This document shows positions 8,322 to 16,913 of a DNA stretch of 64,000 nt, piece by piece. Under the pieces are notes generated by a model, which made no database searches, was not told the origin of the DNA, and was given only the letters and a program-made list of their open reading frames with translations. Each line of letters starts with the position of its first letter. The stretch's first letter is position 1. Both the position numbers and the translations under genes were made by a program. This DNA comes from Palsa-504 sp963808615 (GTDB lineage: Bacteria > Actinomycetota > Actinomycetes > Streptosporangiales > Streptosporangiaceae): NCBI GenBank assembly GCA_963808615.1, contig CAWEGV010000009.1, positions 53,359-117,358 of the forward strand. Reading direction: 5' to 3'.

Positions 8322-8921
8322 GTGAGCTTGGGGCCCAGGAAGCGACCAGCAGACACGGCGGCCCGGCCGGATGGTGCCGACGTTCGCACGCTGGCCAGCG
8401 GCATTGTCTATCAGGACGACTGGATGCGCCTGCGCCGGGACGAGATCGAGCGGCGCGACGGCTCCCGCGGCAGCTACGCGTTCGTGGAGAAGGCTGACTT
8501 CGCGCTCGTCATCCCGGCCGAGAACGACGGCTTTCACCTGGTCGAGGAGTACCGGTACCCGATCAGGCGGCGTACCTGGTCCTTCCCGCAGGGCGGGTTC
8601 CCGCCGGGGCGGACGGGCAGCCCGGACGAACTCGCCCGGCTGGAGCTCCTCCAGGAGACCGGGCTGCGGGCCCGGCGGATGGTCAGGCTCGGGTTCCTGC
8701 ACTGCGCTCACGGCATCGCCAGCCAAGGGGCCAACTTCTTCCTGGCCACCGGGCTGGAACCCGGCCCGCCGGAACGGGAACACGAAGAGCAGGACATGCG
8801 CCAGGCCTGGGTCCCGAGGACCCGATTCGATGACATGATCACGGACGGCGTGATCACCGATGACTCGACTCTGGCCGCCTACGCGCTGCTGCTGATCAGC
8901 GAGCGCGGCCCGGCGGGCTAG
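8322..8921 (+). CDS. Nudix hydrolase, ADP-ribose-pyrophosphatase-like with degenerate box
   Basis: 199 residues, GTG start preceded by AGCAGGGG. The fold is that of ADPRase-type Nudix proteins: an N-terminal strand region, VIPAENDGFHLVEEYRYPI and SFPQGGFPPG. The Nudix box reads ELARLELLQETG where AxREUxEExG is expected, so the Arg and the first Glu of the EE pair are replaced by Leu and Gln. One metal-binding Glu is therefore missing; catalysis may be reduced or lost. Starts 22 bases after the membrane protein and is convergent with the ligD polymerase gene. Confidence 0.8.
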   Translation: MSLGPRKRPADTAARPDGADVRTLASGIVYQDDWMRLRRDEIERRDGSRGSYAFVEKADFALVIPAENDGFHLVEEYRYPIRRRTWSFPQGGFPPGRTGSPDELARLELLQETGLRARRMVRLGFLHCAHGIASQGANFFLATGLEPGPPEREHEEQDMRQAWVPRTRFDDMITDGVITDDSTLAAYALLLISERGPAG

Positions 8922-8937
8922 CGTTCCGGGGGGCAGT

Positions 8938-9838
8938 TCAGCCGGGCAGCAAGGGCCTGAACAGGTCGCCATGCCTGGCCACCCGGTCCGGCACCTGCTC
9001 GGCGGTGAAGAACAGCTCTTCGGGCCGCCGGCACGCCTGCACCTCTTCCCAGCTGACCGGGGTCGACACCGTTCGGGCTCTGCCGGGCCCGCAGCGAGTA
9101 GGGGGCGACGGTGGTCTTGGATCCGTTGTTCTGGCTCCAGTCGATGAGAACCTTCCCGGTCCGCAGCACCCGCGTCATCCGCGACACGACGCGGGCGGGC
9201 CGGTCTCGCTCCAGCTGTTCGGCGTAGGCCCTGGCCCGGTCGCTGGCCTGCGCGGAGGTCACGCCGGAGATCTGGGCGTACAGCTGCAGCCCCTTCCCCC
9301 CCGAGGTCTTGGCCAGCGGGGTCAGGCCGTCGGCCTCCAGCAGCGGCCGCAGTTCCTCCGCGACCCGGCAGCAGTCCACGACGTTGGCCGGCGCCCCTGG
9401 ATCGAGATCGAACACCAGCAGGTCGGGCTCGCGGATCCGGGGCATCCGCCACATCGGGACGTGCAGTTCCAGGCCGGCCAGGTTGGCCGCCCAGATCAGC
9501 GCGGGCAGGTCGTCCACCACCAGGTAGGTCACGGTGGTGCCCCGGGCCCGTGAGCTTTCCGAGGTGACCCGCGCGGTGCGGATCCAGTCCGGCCGGTGGG
9601 CGGTGACGTGCTTCTGGAAGAAGGCCTCGCCGCCGACACCCTCGGGATAGCGCTTCAGGGTCAGCGGCCGGCCCGCTATGTGCGGCAGCAGCACCGGCGC
9701 CACCCGCTGGTAGTAGTCCAGTACCTCGGCCTTGGTGAACCCGGTTTCCGGATACAGGACCTTGCCGAGGTTGGTCAGCGTCAGCGTCCGCCCGTCCACC
9801 TGGACGGCGACCTTGGTATCAGGGCTCATGGAGCTCAT
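8938..9838 (-). pseudogene. ligD: LigD polymerase domain protein, frameshifted near C-terminus
   Basis: Primase-polymerase (PolDom) of the non-homologous end-joining LigD system. Recognisable: NLGKVLYPETGFTKAEVLDYY, the LLVFDLDPG metal site, KTSGGKGLQLYA, and KVLIDWSQNN. From about 9070 the frame breaks: the read frame continues with unrelated sequence, while the frame one base over encodes the expected VSTPVSWEEVQACRRPEEL and ends LLPG at 8938. The span is 901 bases, i.e. one base too many (or two too few). ATG at 9838 overlaps the ligase stop as ATGA. Either a real lesion or a sequence error. Confidence 0.85.
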
Positions 9839-11265
9839 GGCTCCCGGATCACGTCCGCGGGGTCTATGTCGTCGCGCAGGCCCTTGTACACCGGCGCCCG
9901 CATCCGGCCCGCCCTGGTCCACCGGTCGAAGGTCACATCGATCACCAGCCGGGGCTCTACCCATACCGCGGCGCGGGCATGCTCGGGCGGTACCGGGCCG
10001 TCGAACGGCGAGCCGGGGCGGCGCAGCGGCTCGAGCCGCTCGCCCAGCATGCGCAGCGTCTCCACGCTGAACCCGGTCCCGACGTGACCGGCGTAGATCA
10101 GCCCGGAGGAGCCACGGACCCCGATGAGCAGCGAGCCGACCTGACCGATCCGGTTGCCCTTCCCTGGTTTGTACCCGGCGATGATGACCTCCTGGCGCCG
10201 GGCGTTCTTGATCTTCCGCCAGTGATCGGTCCTGGCGCCCGGGGCGTACACCGAATCCAGCCGCTTGGCCACCACACCTTCCATGCCGTGATCGACCGAG
10301 ACGTCCCGGACGGCCGGGAAGTCCTCGCCCGGGAACGACGGCGGGGTCTGCCAGAACGGGCCGGCCAGGCCCAGCTCGTCGAGCAGCGCGCGGCGGTCCC
10401 GGTACGGATGGTCGAGCAGGGGCTTCCCGTCCAGCTGCAACAGGTCGAATGCCAGGTACGTGACCGGCGTCTGGCCGGCCAGCATGGCCGCCTGTGCCGC
10501 GGAGGTGACGTGCATGCGGGGCTGCAGCGCCTCGAATTCCGGCCAGCCTTCCGGGCCGAACACCACGATCTCCCCGTCGAGCAGCAGCTGCTTGTGCGCA
10601 GTCGCCGCGCCCAGGCCGGCCAGTTCCGGGTAGGCCACCGTGATGTCCCGCTCAGTCCGTGACATGAGGCGGACCCGGCCCTTCTCGATGAAGGCCAGCG
10701 CCCGGACGCCGTCCCACTTCATCTCCAGCGCCCAGTCCTGCGGGCCGGCTGGCATCGTCGCGCCGGAGACGGCCAGCATGGGCCGGATCGCGGAGGGCAG
10801 CGGCTGCCGTTCCCTATGGATCATCCACTGGTTGCCCCTGGTCTGGAACAGCACGTAGCCGCCCTCGACCCGCCGGCCGTGCAGTATGACCTTGACTTCC
10901 CTGGGCGTCCACTTCAGCGTCTGGTAACTGCCGTGATCCCAGATGCTGACCGCGCCCGCCCCGTACTCACCCCGGGGGATCTCACCCTCGAAGCTGCCAT
11001 ACTCCAGCGGATGATCTTCGGTGTGCACGGCCAGGTGGTTGACGGCCGGGTCGGACGGCACGCCCTTGGGCAGGGCCCAGGACACCAGCACCCCGTCGCG
11101 CTCAAGCCGGAAGTCCCAGTGCAGGCGGCGGGCGTGATGCTCCTGGATCACGAACGCCCCGCCGCCGTGGCTGTCCGGATCCCCGGCCAGTCCGGACTCA
11201 GCGGGGACCGGCTCGGGCGTGCGGGCCGCGTCTCGCCTGTCCCGGTAGGCCTGCAGCTTGTCCAC
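9835..11265 (-). CDS. ligD: LigD: 3'-phosphoesterase plus ATP-dependent DNA ligase
   Basis: 476 residues. The N-terminal phosphoesterase domain (about 35-150) shows FVIQEHHARRLHWDFRLE and HTEDHPLEYGSFEGEIP. The ligase domain has the adenylated Lys in EMKWDGVRA (about 208), motif III LLDGEIVVFG, motif IV GMEGVVAKR and motif V HWRKIK, then an OB-fold. Enzymes of this layout seal double-strand breaks with Ku. Here the polymerase domain is a separate downstream gene, coupled by an ATGA overlap, rather than fused as in mycobacterial LigD. No ku gene is in the window. Confidence 0.92.
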   Translation of the reverse strand: MDKLQAYRDRRDAARTPEPVPAESGLAGDPDSHGGGAFVIQEHHARRLHWDFRLERDGVLVSWALPKGVPSDPAVNHLAVHTEDHPLEYGSFEGEIPRGEYGAGAVSIWDHGSYQTLKWTPREVKVILHGRRVEGGYVLFQTRGNQWMIHRERQPLPSAIRPMLAVSGATMPAGPQDWALEMKWDGVRALAFIEKGRVRLMSRTERDITVAYPELAGLGAATAHKQLLLDGEIVVFGPEGWPEFEALQPRMHVTSAAQAAMLAGQTPVTYLAFDLLQLDGKPLLDHPYRDRRALLDELGLAGPFWQTPPSFPGEDFPAVRDVSVDHGMEGVVAKRLDSVYAPGARTDHWRKIKNARRQEVIIAGYKPGKGNRIGQVGSLLIGVRGSSGLIYAGHVGTGFSVETLRMLGERLEPLRRPGSPFDGPVPPEHARAAVWVEPRLVIDVTFDRWTRAGRMRAPVYKGLRDDIDPADVIREP

Positions 11266-11298
11266 GTTCGGTGGTCTACCCGGATCCTGTCGGCGGCA

Positions 11299-12120
11299 TC
11301 ATCGCGCCCCTATCCCGATCAGGGCGGCCTGCGGCATGCCCTGGCTGCCCGAATGCTCCCTGACGACATCACCGAATGCGGCGGCCGCACGGTCGATCGC
11401 CTGGGCGGGCAGCCTGGCGAACAGCGGCCGCAGCGGAGGAGTCCAGTCGGGCAGGTGTCGGAAGAACTCCGCGGGATCGGGCAGCCGCCGGTGGTGGGTC
11501 ACCTGGTGCACGGCGACGTCGGTAAAGCCCGCCGCCCGCAGCGCGTGCGCCAGCCCCGCCGCCTCGCACAGGTGCGCCCACGGCGGCGGTGCAGATGCAG
11601 GAAGGTCCGGAACGGCACGGGCCTGGGCAGCGCCGATCAGCTGCGGCAGCCCGATCCGAATCATGTCCCACGAGGCGATCCCCACCCGCCCGCCCGGACG
11701 CAGCACGCGGTGCAGCTCGCGCAGGCCCGCCAGCGGGTCCGGGAAGAATATCAGACCGAACGTCGACGTCCCCAGGTCAAAGCTTTCATCTTCCAGGCCC
11801 AGCGCCTGGCCGTCCATCACCTCGGCCCGGGCCTCCAGACCTTCGGCCGCGAAACGGCGGCGCATCACCTCCACCATCCCGGGGGCGAAATCGGTGGCGA
11901 GAACCTCGGCTCCCCGCCGCGCCGCCTCCACTGCCACAACGCCAGTACCGGCCGCCACATCCAGCAGCCGGAGCCGGGCCAGGCCGCCGGCCGGCCCCAG
12001 CAAGTCCAGGGTGGTGATGGCGTACGGGCGCATGATCGGCGCGATCGCATCGTCATAGCCTGGCGCCACACCGCTCCACACCTCGGGACGGTGAAGCTGA
12101 CCCGCCGCCTGCTCGCTCAC
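11299..12120 (-). CDS. Class I SAM-dependent methyltransferase
   Basis: 273 residues if started at the GTG at 12120 (VSEQAAG); a longer frame to 12180 exists but adds an implausible leader. Motif I is LRLLDVAAGTGVVAVEAA (about residues 46-63), motif II ATDFAPGMV, and VLRPGGRVGIASW marks the post-motif strand, as in UbiE/Coq5-like methyltransferases. Substrate unknown. It is separated from ligD by about 30 bases on the same strand; functional linkage is not evident. Confidence 0.8.
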   Translation of the reverse strand: MSEQAAGQLHRPEVWSGVAPGYDDAIAPIMRPYAITTLDLLGPAGGLARLRLLDVAAGTGVVAVEAARRGAEVLATDFAPGMVEVMRRRFAAEGLEARAEVMDGQALGLEDESFDLGTSTFGLIFFPDPLAGLRELHRVLRPGGRVGIASWDMIRIGLPQLIGAAQARAVPDLPASAPPPWAHLCEAAGLAHALRAAGFTDVAVHQVTHHRRLPDPAEFFRHLPDWTPPLRPLFARLPAQAIDRAAAAFGDVVREHSGSQGMPQAALIGIGAR

Positions 12121-12327
12121 CCGGCGAGTCTCGCACGAGCAGCGGCCGAGTACCACAGGCGCAGCGCAGGTCCCGGCCACCTATCTGCCTGCCCTGTCCC
12201 TGGCGCGGCCGGGTGACCATGGCACCGGCCTGGATATTCGGCAGTGCGCCGGCTCCGCTGGCGGGTGGTGGCAGCGGGTGGCTGTGGTAGCGGAGCGCGT
12301 CGTGGTGTAGCCGCGATCTGGATATCG

Positions 12328-12383
12328 GGGAGGATCCGGGCTTCTGGGAGTTTTTGGTGCACCGTAGTCCCCCGGATCCTCCC
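12328..12383. repeat. Perfect 13-bp inverted repeat in a 540-bp intergenic region
   Basis: GGGAGGATCCGGG (12328-12340) and its exact complement (12371-12383) flank a 30-base spacer containing GTTTTTGG. The rest of 12121-12657 holds no convincing gene; its last 100 bases (ATCTACATTACCTACATTGCCC) are AT-rich and probably form the promoter of the exporter at 12658. The repeat could be a large hairpin or a protein-binding site. Confidence 0.65.
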
Positions 12384-12657
12384 GCAAGCCCGGATGCTCC
12401 CGGCACATGATGATCGTGGTCGTCCTGGTGAGCGAGTGACCAACGGAAGGTGCTCTTGCCGCCGCAAGGGCTGACGGCGAACACAGCTCACGGCACCCCG
12501 ATCCGGAGGCCGGGAACGGGTACCACGGATCGTTCAGTGCAAGGGTTTTCACTGGTCACTCACGCGTTATCTACATTACCTACATTGCCCACTTTCTAAG
12601 TTATGGTGGTGGGGAATGTGAGAAATGCAGCCTGGGAGAGAAAGGAGGCAACGCCGG

Positions 12658-13932
12658 ATGGGCCTCGACCTCTACGTCGTCCTGGGCAGTGCGGTAGTGG
12701 GACTGCTGGTCGGGCTGACCGGCGCGGGCGGCGGCGCGCTGATGACCCCGATGCTCATCCTGCTGTTCTCGGTGAAGCCGGTGGCGGCAATTTCCAGCGA
12801 CCTGGTCGCGGCGGTGGTGATGCGGCCGGTCGGCGCGGCGGTTCACCTGCACAAGGGCACGGTGAACCTGCGGCTGGTGGGCTGGATGTGCCTCGGCTCG
12901 GTGCCGATGGCGTTCCTCGGCGCGTTCCTCCTGCGGCAGCTGGGCGACAGCTCGGCCGATCAGAAGAGCGTCGAGATCGCCCTCGGCGTCGCGTTGCTGG
13001 CCGGGGCGGCGGCGATGGTGCTCCGGTTCATCCTGGACCGCAGATCGGTCCGGCCTCGTACGGGCAACCTCTCCGAGGTCACCGTCCGGCCGGCGCTGAC
13101 CCTGCTGATCGGGATGATCGGCGGCCTGATCGTCGGCATGACCTCGGTGGGATCGGGCTCACTGATGATCGTGCTGCTGCTGTTCGCGTACCCGATGCTC
13201 AGCGCGGGCCGGCTGGTCGGGACCGACCTGACCCAGGCGGTGCCGCTCACCGCGGCGGCCGCCCTCGGTGCGCTAGCCTTCGGGCACGTGGAGTTCGGGC
13301 TGACCGCTGCCATCGTGGTCGGCAGCGTGCCCGCGGTGCTGGTCGGCTCGATGCTGTCGTCGCGCGCGCCGGACCGGTTCATCAGGCCGGCCATCACCTT
13401 CGTGATCTTCGCGTCCGGGCTGAAGTACGTCGGCGTCGGCACCTACGCGCTGGGCTGGACCATGGGCGCCGTGCTGCTGGCCGGCGCGGTGTACTGGCTG
13501 GTCTGGGTGCGGACCCGGCCGTGGCGCCGGGAGCCGGCTGCGCGCCGGCCGAGACGCCGACGGACCTGCCGGTCAGCTGAGCGATCCGTCCGCGTACTTC
13601 TGCACCAGGGAGCCGACATTCGGGAGCGCGGTCGCGACGTGTTTGGCCGCGCTGCCGCGCACCATGCCATAGGCCTTCAGGATCACCGGCCGCTCGGAGA
13701 CCTTCGCCCGCGCGTCGGTCACGGACAGCAGCGCCTCGGACACCTCGTCGCCGCGCTTGGCCAGGTAGTCGCCGAACCCGGATGCTCCGCAGACGGTATA
13801 ACCGTCCCAGTACGGCTCGAGTTGGGCCACCATGTCGGGCAGCAGCGATTCCACCATGCCGTTCAGGTAGCCCGGCGCGAACGATTTCGCGGTCTTGTAG
13901 GCCAGCTTGACCGCGGTCCCCGAGACCCCTGA
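12658..13932 (+). CDS. Sulfite exporter TauE/SafE family permease (TSUP) with read-through tail
   Basis: About 300 residues of real TSUP sequence: GLTGAGGGALMTPML near the N-terminus and GMTSVGSGSLMIVLL at the start of the second half, each followed by helices, the internal-duplication signature of the family. The ATG at 12658 follows AAAGGAGG by 6-7 bases. After VRTRPWRREPAA (about 13545) the frame continues 390 bases antisense to the next gene, while the frame one base over ends with APAETPTDLPVS at 13580. The natural gene most likely ends at 13580 and a base is missing near 13545. Confidence 0.85.
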   Translation: MGLDLYVVLGSAVVGLLVGLTGAGGGALMTPMLILLFSVKPVAAISSDLVAAVVMRPVGAAVHLHKGTVNLRLVGWMCLGSVPMAFLGAFLLRQLGDSSADQKSVEIALGVALLAGAAAMVLRFILDRRSVRPRTGNLSEVTVRPALTLLIGMIGGLIVGMTSVGSGSLMIVLLLFAYPMLSAGRLVGTDLTQAVPLTAAAALGALAFGHVEFGLTAAIVVGSVPAVLVGSMLSSRAPDRFIRPAITFVIFASGLKYVGVGTYALGWTMGAVLLAGAVYWLVWVRTRPWRREPAARRPRRRRTCRSAERSVRVLLHQGADIRERGRDVFGRAAAHHAIGLQDHRPLGDLRPRVGHGQQRLGHLVAALGQVVAEPGCSADGITVPVRLELGHHVGQQRFHHAVQVARRERFRGLVGQLDRGPRDP

Positions 13933-14031
13933 CTTGCCGGAGACTTCCTGGTCGATCAGGAGCTGGCAGTCGGCGACGACGTGCGGCTGGGTGTCCGGCG
14001 CGAGCAGTATCTGGCGAAGCGTGGCTGCCAT
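13573..14031 (-). CDS. Conserved actinobacterial protein, DUF6918-like
   Basis: 152 residues from the ATG at 14031, which follows AAGGAGAC at good distance; an in-frame extension to 14103 was rejected. Characteristic stretches are DCQLLIDQEVSGKSGVSG, AVKLAYKTAKSFAPGYL, LLPDMVAQLEPYW and GDYLAKRGDEVSEALLSVTD. All-helical, cytosolic, function unknown; the family name is from memory. The 3' end abuts the natural end of the TauE gene. Confidence 0.75.
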   Translation of the reverse strand: MAATLRQILLAPDTQPHVVADCQLLIDQEVSGKSGVSGTAVKLAYKTAKSFAPGYLNGMVESLLPDMVAQLEPYWDGYTVCGASGFGDYLAKRGDEVSEALLSVTDARAKVSERPVILKAYGMVRGSAAKHVATALPNVGSLVQKYADGSLS

Positions 14032-14257
14032 GGGCGTGGTCGTCTCCTTGTCGCTGGGGTGCTTCACGTTGGGTCCGCGTGCCGCTGGGAGCCCCGGTGC
14101 CAAGCCGTAACCGCCCGCTTCCCTCGGGGCCGAACCAAGCTAGCGCACTGGTGTGGCGTCCGTGACCAAAGTTTTCCCACCGTTACGCTTAATGTCGACG
14201 GCCGGCCGCCCGGCCGCCCGCGAGCCATCGCGGCCCGCGCCAGGCCGGCGATGCCCC

Positions 14258-14263
14258 TACAGT
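14258..14263 (+). promoter_or_regulatory. -10 box of leaderless murA promoter
   Basis: TACAGT is followed by seven bases and then GTG at 14271, the spacing of leaderless actinobacterial transcripts in which transcription starts at the start codon. No ribosome binding site is present. Confidence 0.55.
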
Positions 14264-14270
14264 GGTCAGC

Positions 14271-15569
14271 GTGACCGAAACCTGGCTGGTGGAACCGTCG
14301 GGGCCGCTTCGGGGCGACATCTCGGTGCGCGGGTCGAAGAACGCGGTGACCAAGCACATGGTGGCTGCGATGCTCGGCGACGGGCCGAGCACGATCCGCA
14401 ATGCCCCTGAGGTCGGCGACGTCGACATCACGGCCGCGATGCTGGAGGCCATCGGGTATCAGGTGGGGCGTTCGGAGGCCGAGATCACGGTGGCGCCGGG
14501 GAGCGCGGTCCAGCCGAGCGTGCCCGAGGCGTTCACCGGGCTCAACCGGATCCCCATCTTGATGCTCGGGCCGTTGCTGCACCGGGCCGGGGAGGCGTTC
14601 GTGCCGCTGGTCGGCGGCGACCCGATCGGGCGGCGGCCGGTCGACTACCACGTGGCGGCGCTGCGAGCGCTCGGCGCGGAGATCGAGACGGGCGAGGCCG
14701 GGATCAGCGCGCGGGCATCCCGGCTGTACGGGGCCCGCATCGAGCTGCCCTATCCGAGCGTCGGCGCGACCGAGACGGTGCTGCTCACCGCGGTGCTGGC
14801 CGAGGGGACGACGGTGCTGCGCAACGCCGCCACCGAGCCCGAGGTGGTGGAACTGGCGCTGTTCCTGCAGCGGATGGGCGCGCACGTCGAGCTCAGCCCG
14901 GACCGGCGGATCGTCATCGAGGGCGTGCCCCGGCTGCGCGGCGCGTCCAGGTGGCTGGCCGGCGACCGGCTCGAGGCGTTCTCTTACCTGGCCGCCGGGC
15001 TGATCACCCGGGGCGAGGTCCGGGTGCACGGCTGCCCGCAGGACCGGCTGGTCACGGCGATCACCACGCTGGCCCGGATGGGCGCCCAGATCGACATCAC
15101 CGATGAATGGATCACCGCTTCAGCGCCCGCGGGGCTGCGCCCCGCGGCCGTGCACACCGACACCCACCCGGGGTTCATGACCGACTGGCAGCAGCCGCTG
15201 ATGGTGCTGTTCACCCAGGCCGACGGGATGTCGGTGCTCCACGAGACGGTGTTCGAGAACCGGCTGGTGTACGTGCCCGCGCTGCAGAAGATGGGCTGCG
15301 AGATCGAGGTGTTCGCGGCCTGCCTGGGCGGGACCGCCTGCCGCTTCGCGGACACGAACGCGATGCACTCGGCCGTGATCAGGGGGGTATCCAAGCTGCG
15401 CGGCGCCGACGTCACCCTGCCCGACGTGCGCGCCGGGTTCTCCGCCGTGCTGGCCGCGGCCGTGGCCGACCGGCCGTCGGCGCTGCACGGGATCGGTCAC
15501 ATCGAGCGGGGCTATCACCGGCCGTTCGAGCAGTTCACCTCCCTCGGCCTGGTGATCCGGGGTGAATGA
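14271..15569 (+). CDS. murA: UDP-N-acetylglucosamine 1-carboxyvinyltransferase, Asp-type active site
   Basis: 432 residues. Transfers enolpyruvate from PEP to UDP-GlcNAc, the first committed step of peptidoglycan synthesis. Visible: RGSKNAVTKHMVAAML (substrate Lys), NRIPILMLGPLL, and the active-site loop GGDPIGRRPVDYH. In most MurA the loop is GGCxIGxRP; here Cys is Asp, the substitution known from mycobacterial MurA to confer intrinsic fosfomycin insensitivity. The GTG at 14271 fits a leaderless start; a GTG nine bases upstream is the alternative. It may be a second MurA-like copy rather than the only one; the window does not say. Confidence 0.9.
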   Translation: MTETWLVEPSGPLRGDISVRGSKNAVTKHMVAAMLGDGPSTIRNAPEVGDVDITAAMLEAIGYQVGRSEAEITVAPGSAVQPSVPEAFTGLNRIPILMLGPLLHRAGEAFVPLVGGDPIGRRPVDYHVAALRALGAEIETGEAGISARASRLYGARIELPYPSVGATETVLLTAVLAEGTTVLRNAATEPEVVELALFLQRMGAHVELSPDRRIVIEGVPRLRGASRWLAGDRLEAFSYLAAGLITRGEVRVHGCPQDRLVTAITTLARMGAQIDITDEWITASAPAGLRPAAVHTDTHPGFMTDWQQPLMVLFTQADGMSVLHETVFENRLVYVPALQKMGCEIEVFAACLGGTACRFADTNAMHSAVIRGVSKLRGADVTLPDVRAGFSAVLAAAVADRPSALHGIGHIERGYHRPFEQFTSLGLVIRGE

Positions 15570-15602
15570 GCCATCCGGCGCTTTGGGCTTCTGGGACCTG
15601 GT

Positions 15603-15608
15603 TAGGCT
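15603..15608 (+). promoter_or_regulatory. -10 box of leaderless patatin-gene promoter
   Basis: TAGGCT, six bases, then ATG at 15615. The identical hexamer and spacing occur before the VOC gene (38266) and the PhoU gene (40337). Confidence 0.55.
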
Positions 15609-15614
15609 GCTCGC

Positions 15615-16913
15615 ATGACGACGGCGTTCGTACTCGGCGGCGGAGGGCTGCTCGGCGCGCACGAGGTCGGCATGCTCAGGGCGCTTTCCGAGGCGGGCAT
15701 CCAGCCCGACCTGGTGGTGGGCACCTCGGTCGGCGCCATCAACGGCGCGTTCATCGCGGCCGACCCGTCGGGCGCGGCCGACCGGCTGATCCGGCTGTGG
15801 CAAGGCGATGAGCTGCGGCTGGCGTTCAGCGAGAAGCTGTGGGGCCGGGCGGTCCGGCTGGTCAGGTCGGGCACGCACCTGCACTCGTTCGAGCCGCTGC
15901 GGCGCATGCTGGTCCAGACGCTGCCTGGCAGCGACTTCGCGGACCTGAAACTGCCGTTCCAGTGCGTGGCGGCCAGCATCGAGACCGCAAGCGCGCGCTG
16001 GTTCAGCGGCGGGCCTCTGGTGCCTGCCGTCATGGCCTCCTGCGCGGTGCCCGGGCTACTTCCGCCGGTCGAGGTCGACGGCATCCACTATTTCGACGGC
16101 GGTCTGGTCGACTCGATCCCGGTCGGGCGGGCCGTCGCGCTCGGCGCCAGCACCGTCTACGTGCTCCAGGTGGGCCGGATCGAGAGCCCGCTGGCGGTCC
16201 CCACCCGGCCGTGGGAGGTAGGGCTGGTCGCGTTCGAGATCGCCCGGCGGCACCGGTTCCACGAGGAGATGTCCGCGCTTCCTGACCACGTGCGAGTGCA
16301 CGTCCTGCCCACCGGCGGAGACCGGCTCACGCCGGGACTGGCGCAGTTCCGGCCCCGGGACCGGGCCAAGGTAAGGCAGAGCATCGAACGCGCCCACGCG
16401 GCGTCCGCGAGGTATCTCGCCGCGCTGACCCGGCAGTTATCCGGCCTGCTTTCTGACGGGAGGAGTCGGCATGCTCCCACCAAGGCTCATCCGCCGGCTC
16501 GTGCTGGCCCCCATGGTGATCGTCCTGGCCCTCGGCGTCATCGTGCTGTCGCCCCTGCTGGGCCTGCTCGCGGTGTTGTTCGGGCTGGCCGGGCTGTTGC
16601 GGGCAGGCCGGATGCGCAACCTGCGGCTGCTGTCGTTCGCGGTGGTCTGGTTCACCGCGGAACTCGTGGCCCTGATCCTGCTGTTCGGGCTGTGGATCGT
16701 GAGCGGGTTCGGCGGCCGCCTGCACACCGAGCCCTACCAGGAGCGCCACTACGCGGTCGTGCGGGGGTTCCTCGACTCGCTGTACCGCGGCGCGGAACGG
16801 ACGTACGGACTGCGGGTCCAGATCGACGAGCCGGAACTCACCGCCGAGGAGCGGGTCGCGCGGCTGGCCCACCGGCCCATCATCGTGCTGAGCAGGCACG
16901 CGGGACCCGGTGA
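15615..16913 (+). CDS. Patatin-like phospholipase with read-through tail
   Basis: The first about 275 residues are a patatin/RssA-type lipid hydrolase: oxyanion motif GGGGLLGAHEVG (8-19), nucleophile GTSVGA (about 37-42, Ser) and the catalytic Asp in DGG (about 159-161). After LAALTRQLSGLL (about 16450) the frame continues 460 bases over the next gene with Pro/Arg/Ala-rich noise; one base over, TGA at 16456-16458 would end it just before the GGGAGGAG of the acyltransferase. A missing base near 16445 is likely. Paired with an acyltransferase, it suggests phospholipid remodelling. Confidence 0.85.
   Translation: MTTAFVLGGGGLLGAHEVGMLRALSEAGIQPDLVVGTSVGAINGAFIAADPSGAADRLIRLWQGDELRLAFSEKLWGRAVRLVRSGTHLHSFEPLRRMLVQTLPGSDFADLKLPFQCVAASIETASARWFSGGPLVPAVMASCAVPGLLPPVEVDGIHYFDGGLVDSIPVGRAVALGASTVYVLQVGRIESPLAVPTRPWEVGLVAFEIARRHRFHEEMSALPDHVRVHVLPTGGDRLTPGLAQFRPRDRAKVRQSIERAHAASARYLAALTRQLSGLLSDGRSRHAPTKAHPPARAGPHGDRPGPRRHRAVAPAGPARGVVRAGRAVAGRPDAQPAAAVVRGGLVHRGTRGPDPAVRAVDRERVRRPPAHRALPGAPLRGRAGVPRLAVPRRGTDVRTAGPDRRAGTHRRGAGRAAGPPAHHRAEQARGTR

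Noticed and set aside
9060..9080. Programmed frameshifting in the LigD polymerase gene
   Set aside because: No slippery heptamer or downstream pseudoknot is visible; a lesion or sequence error is simpler.
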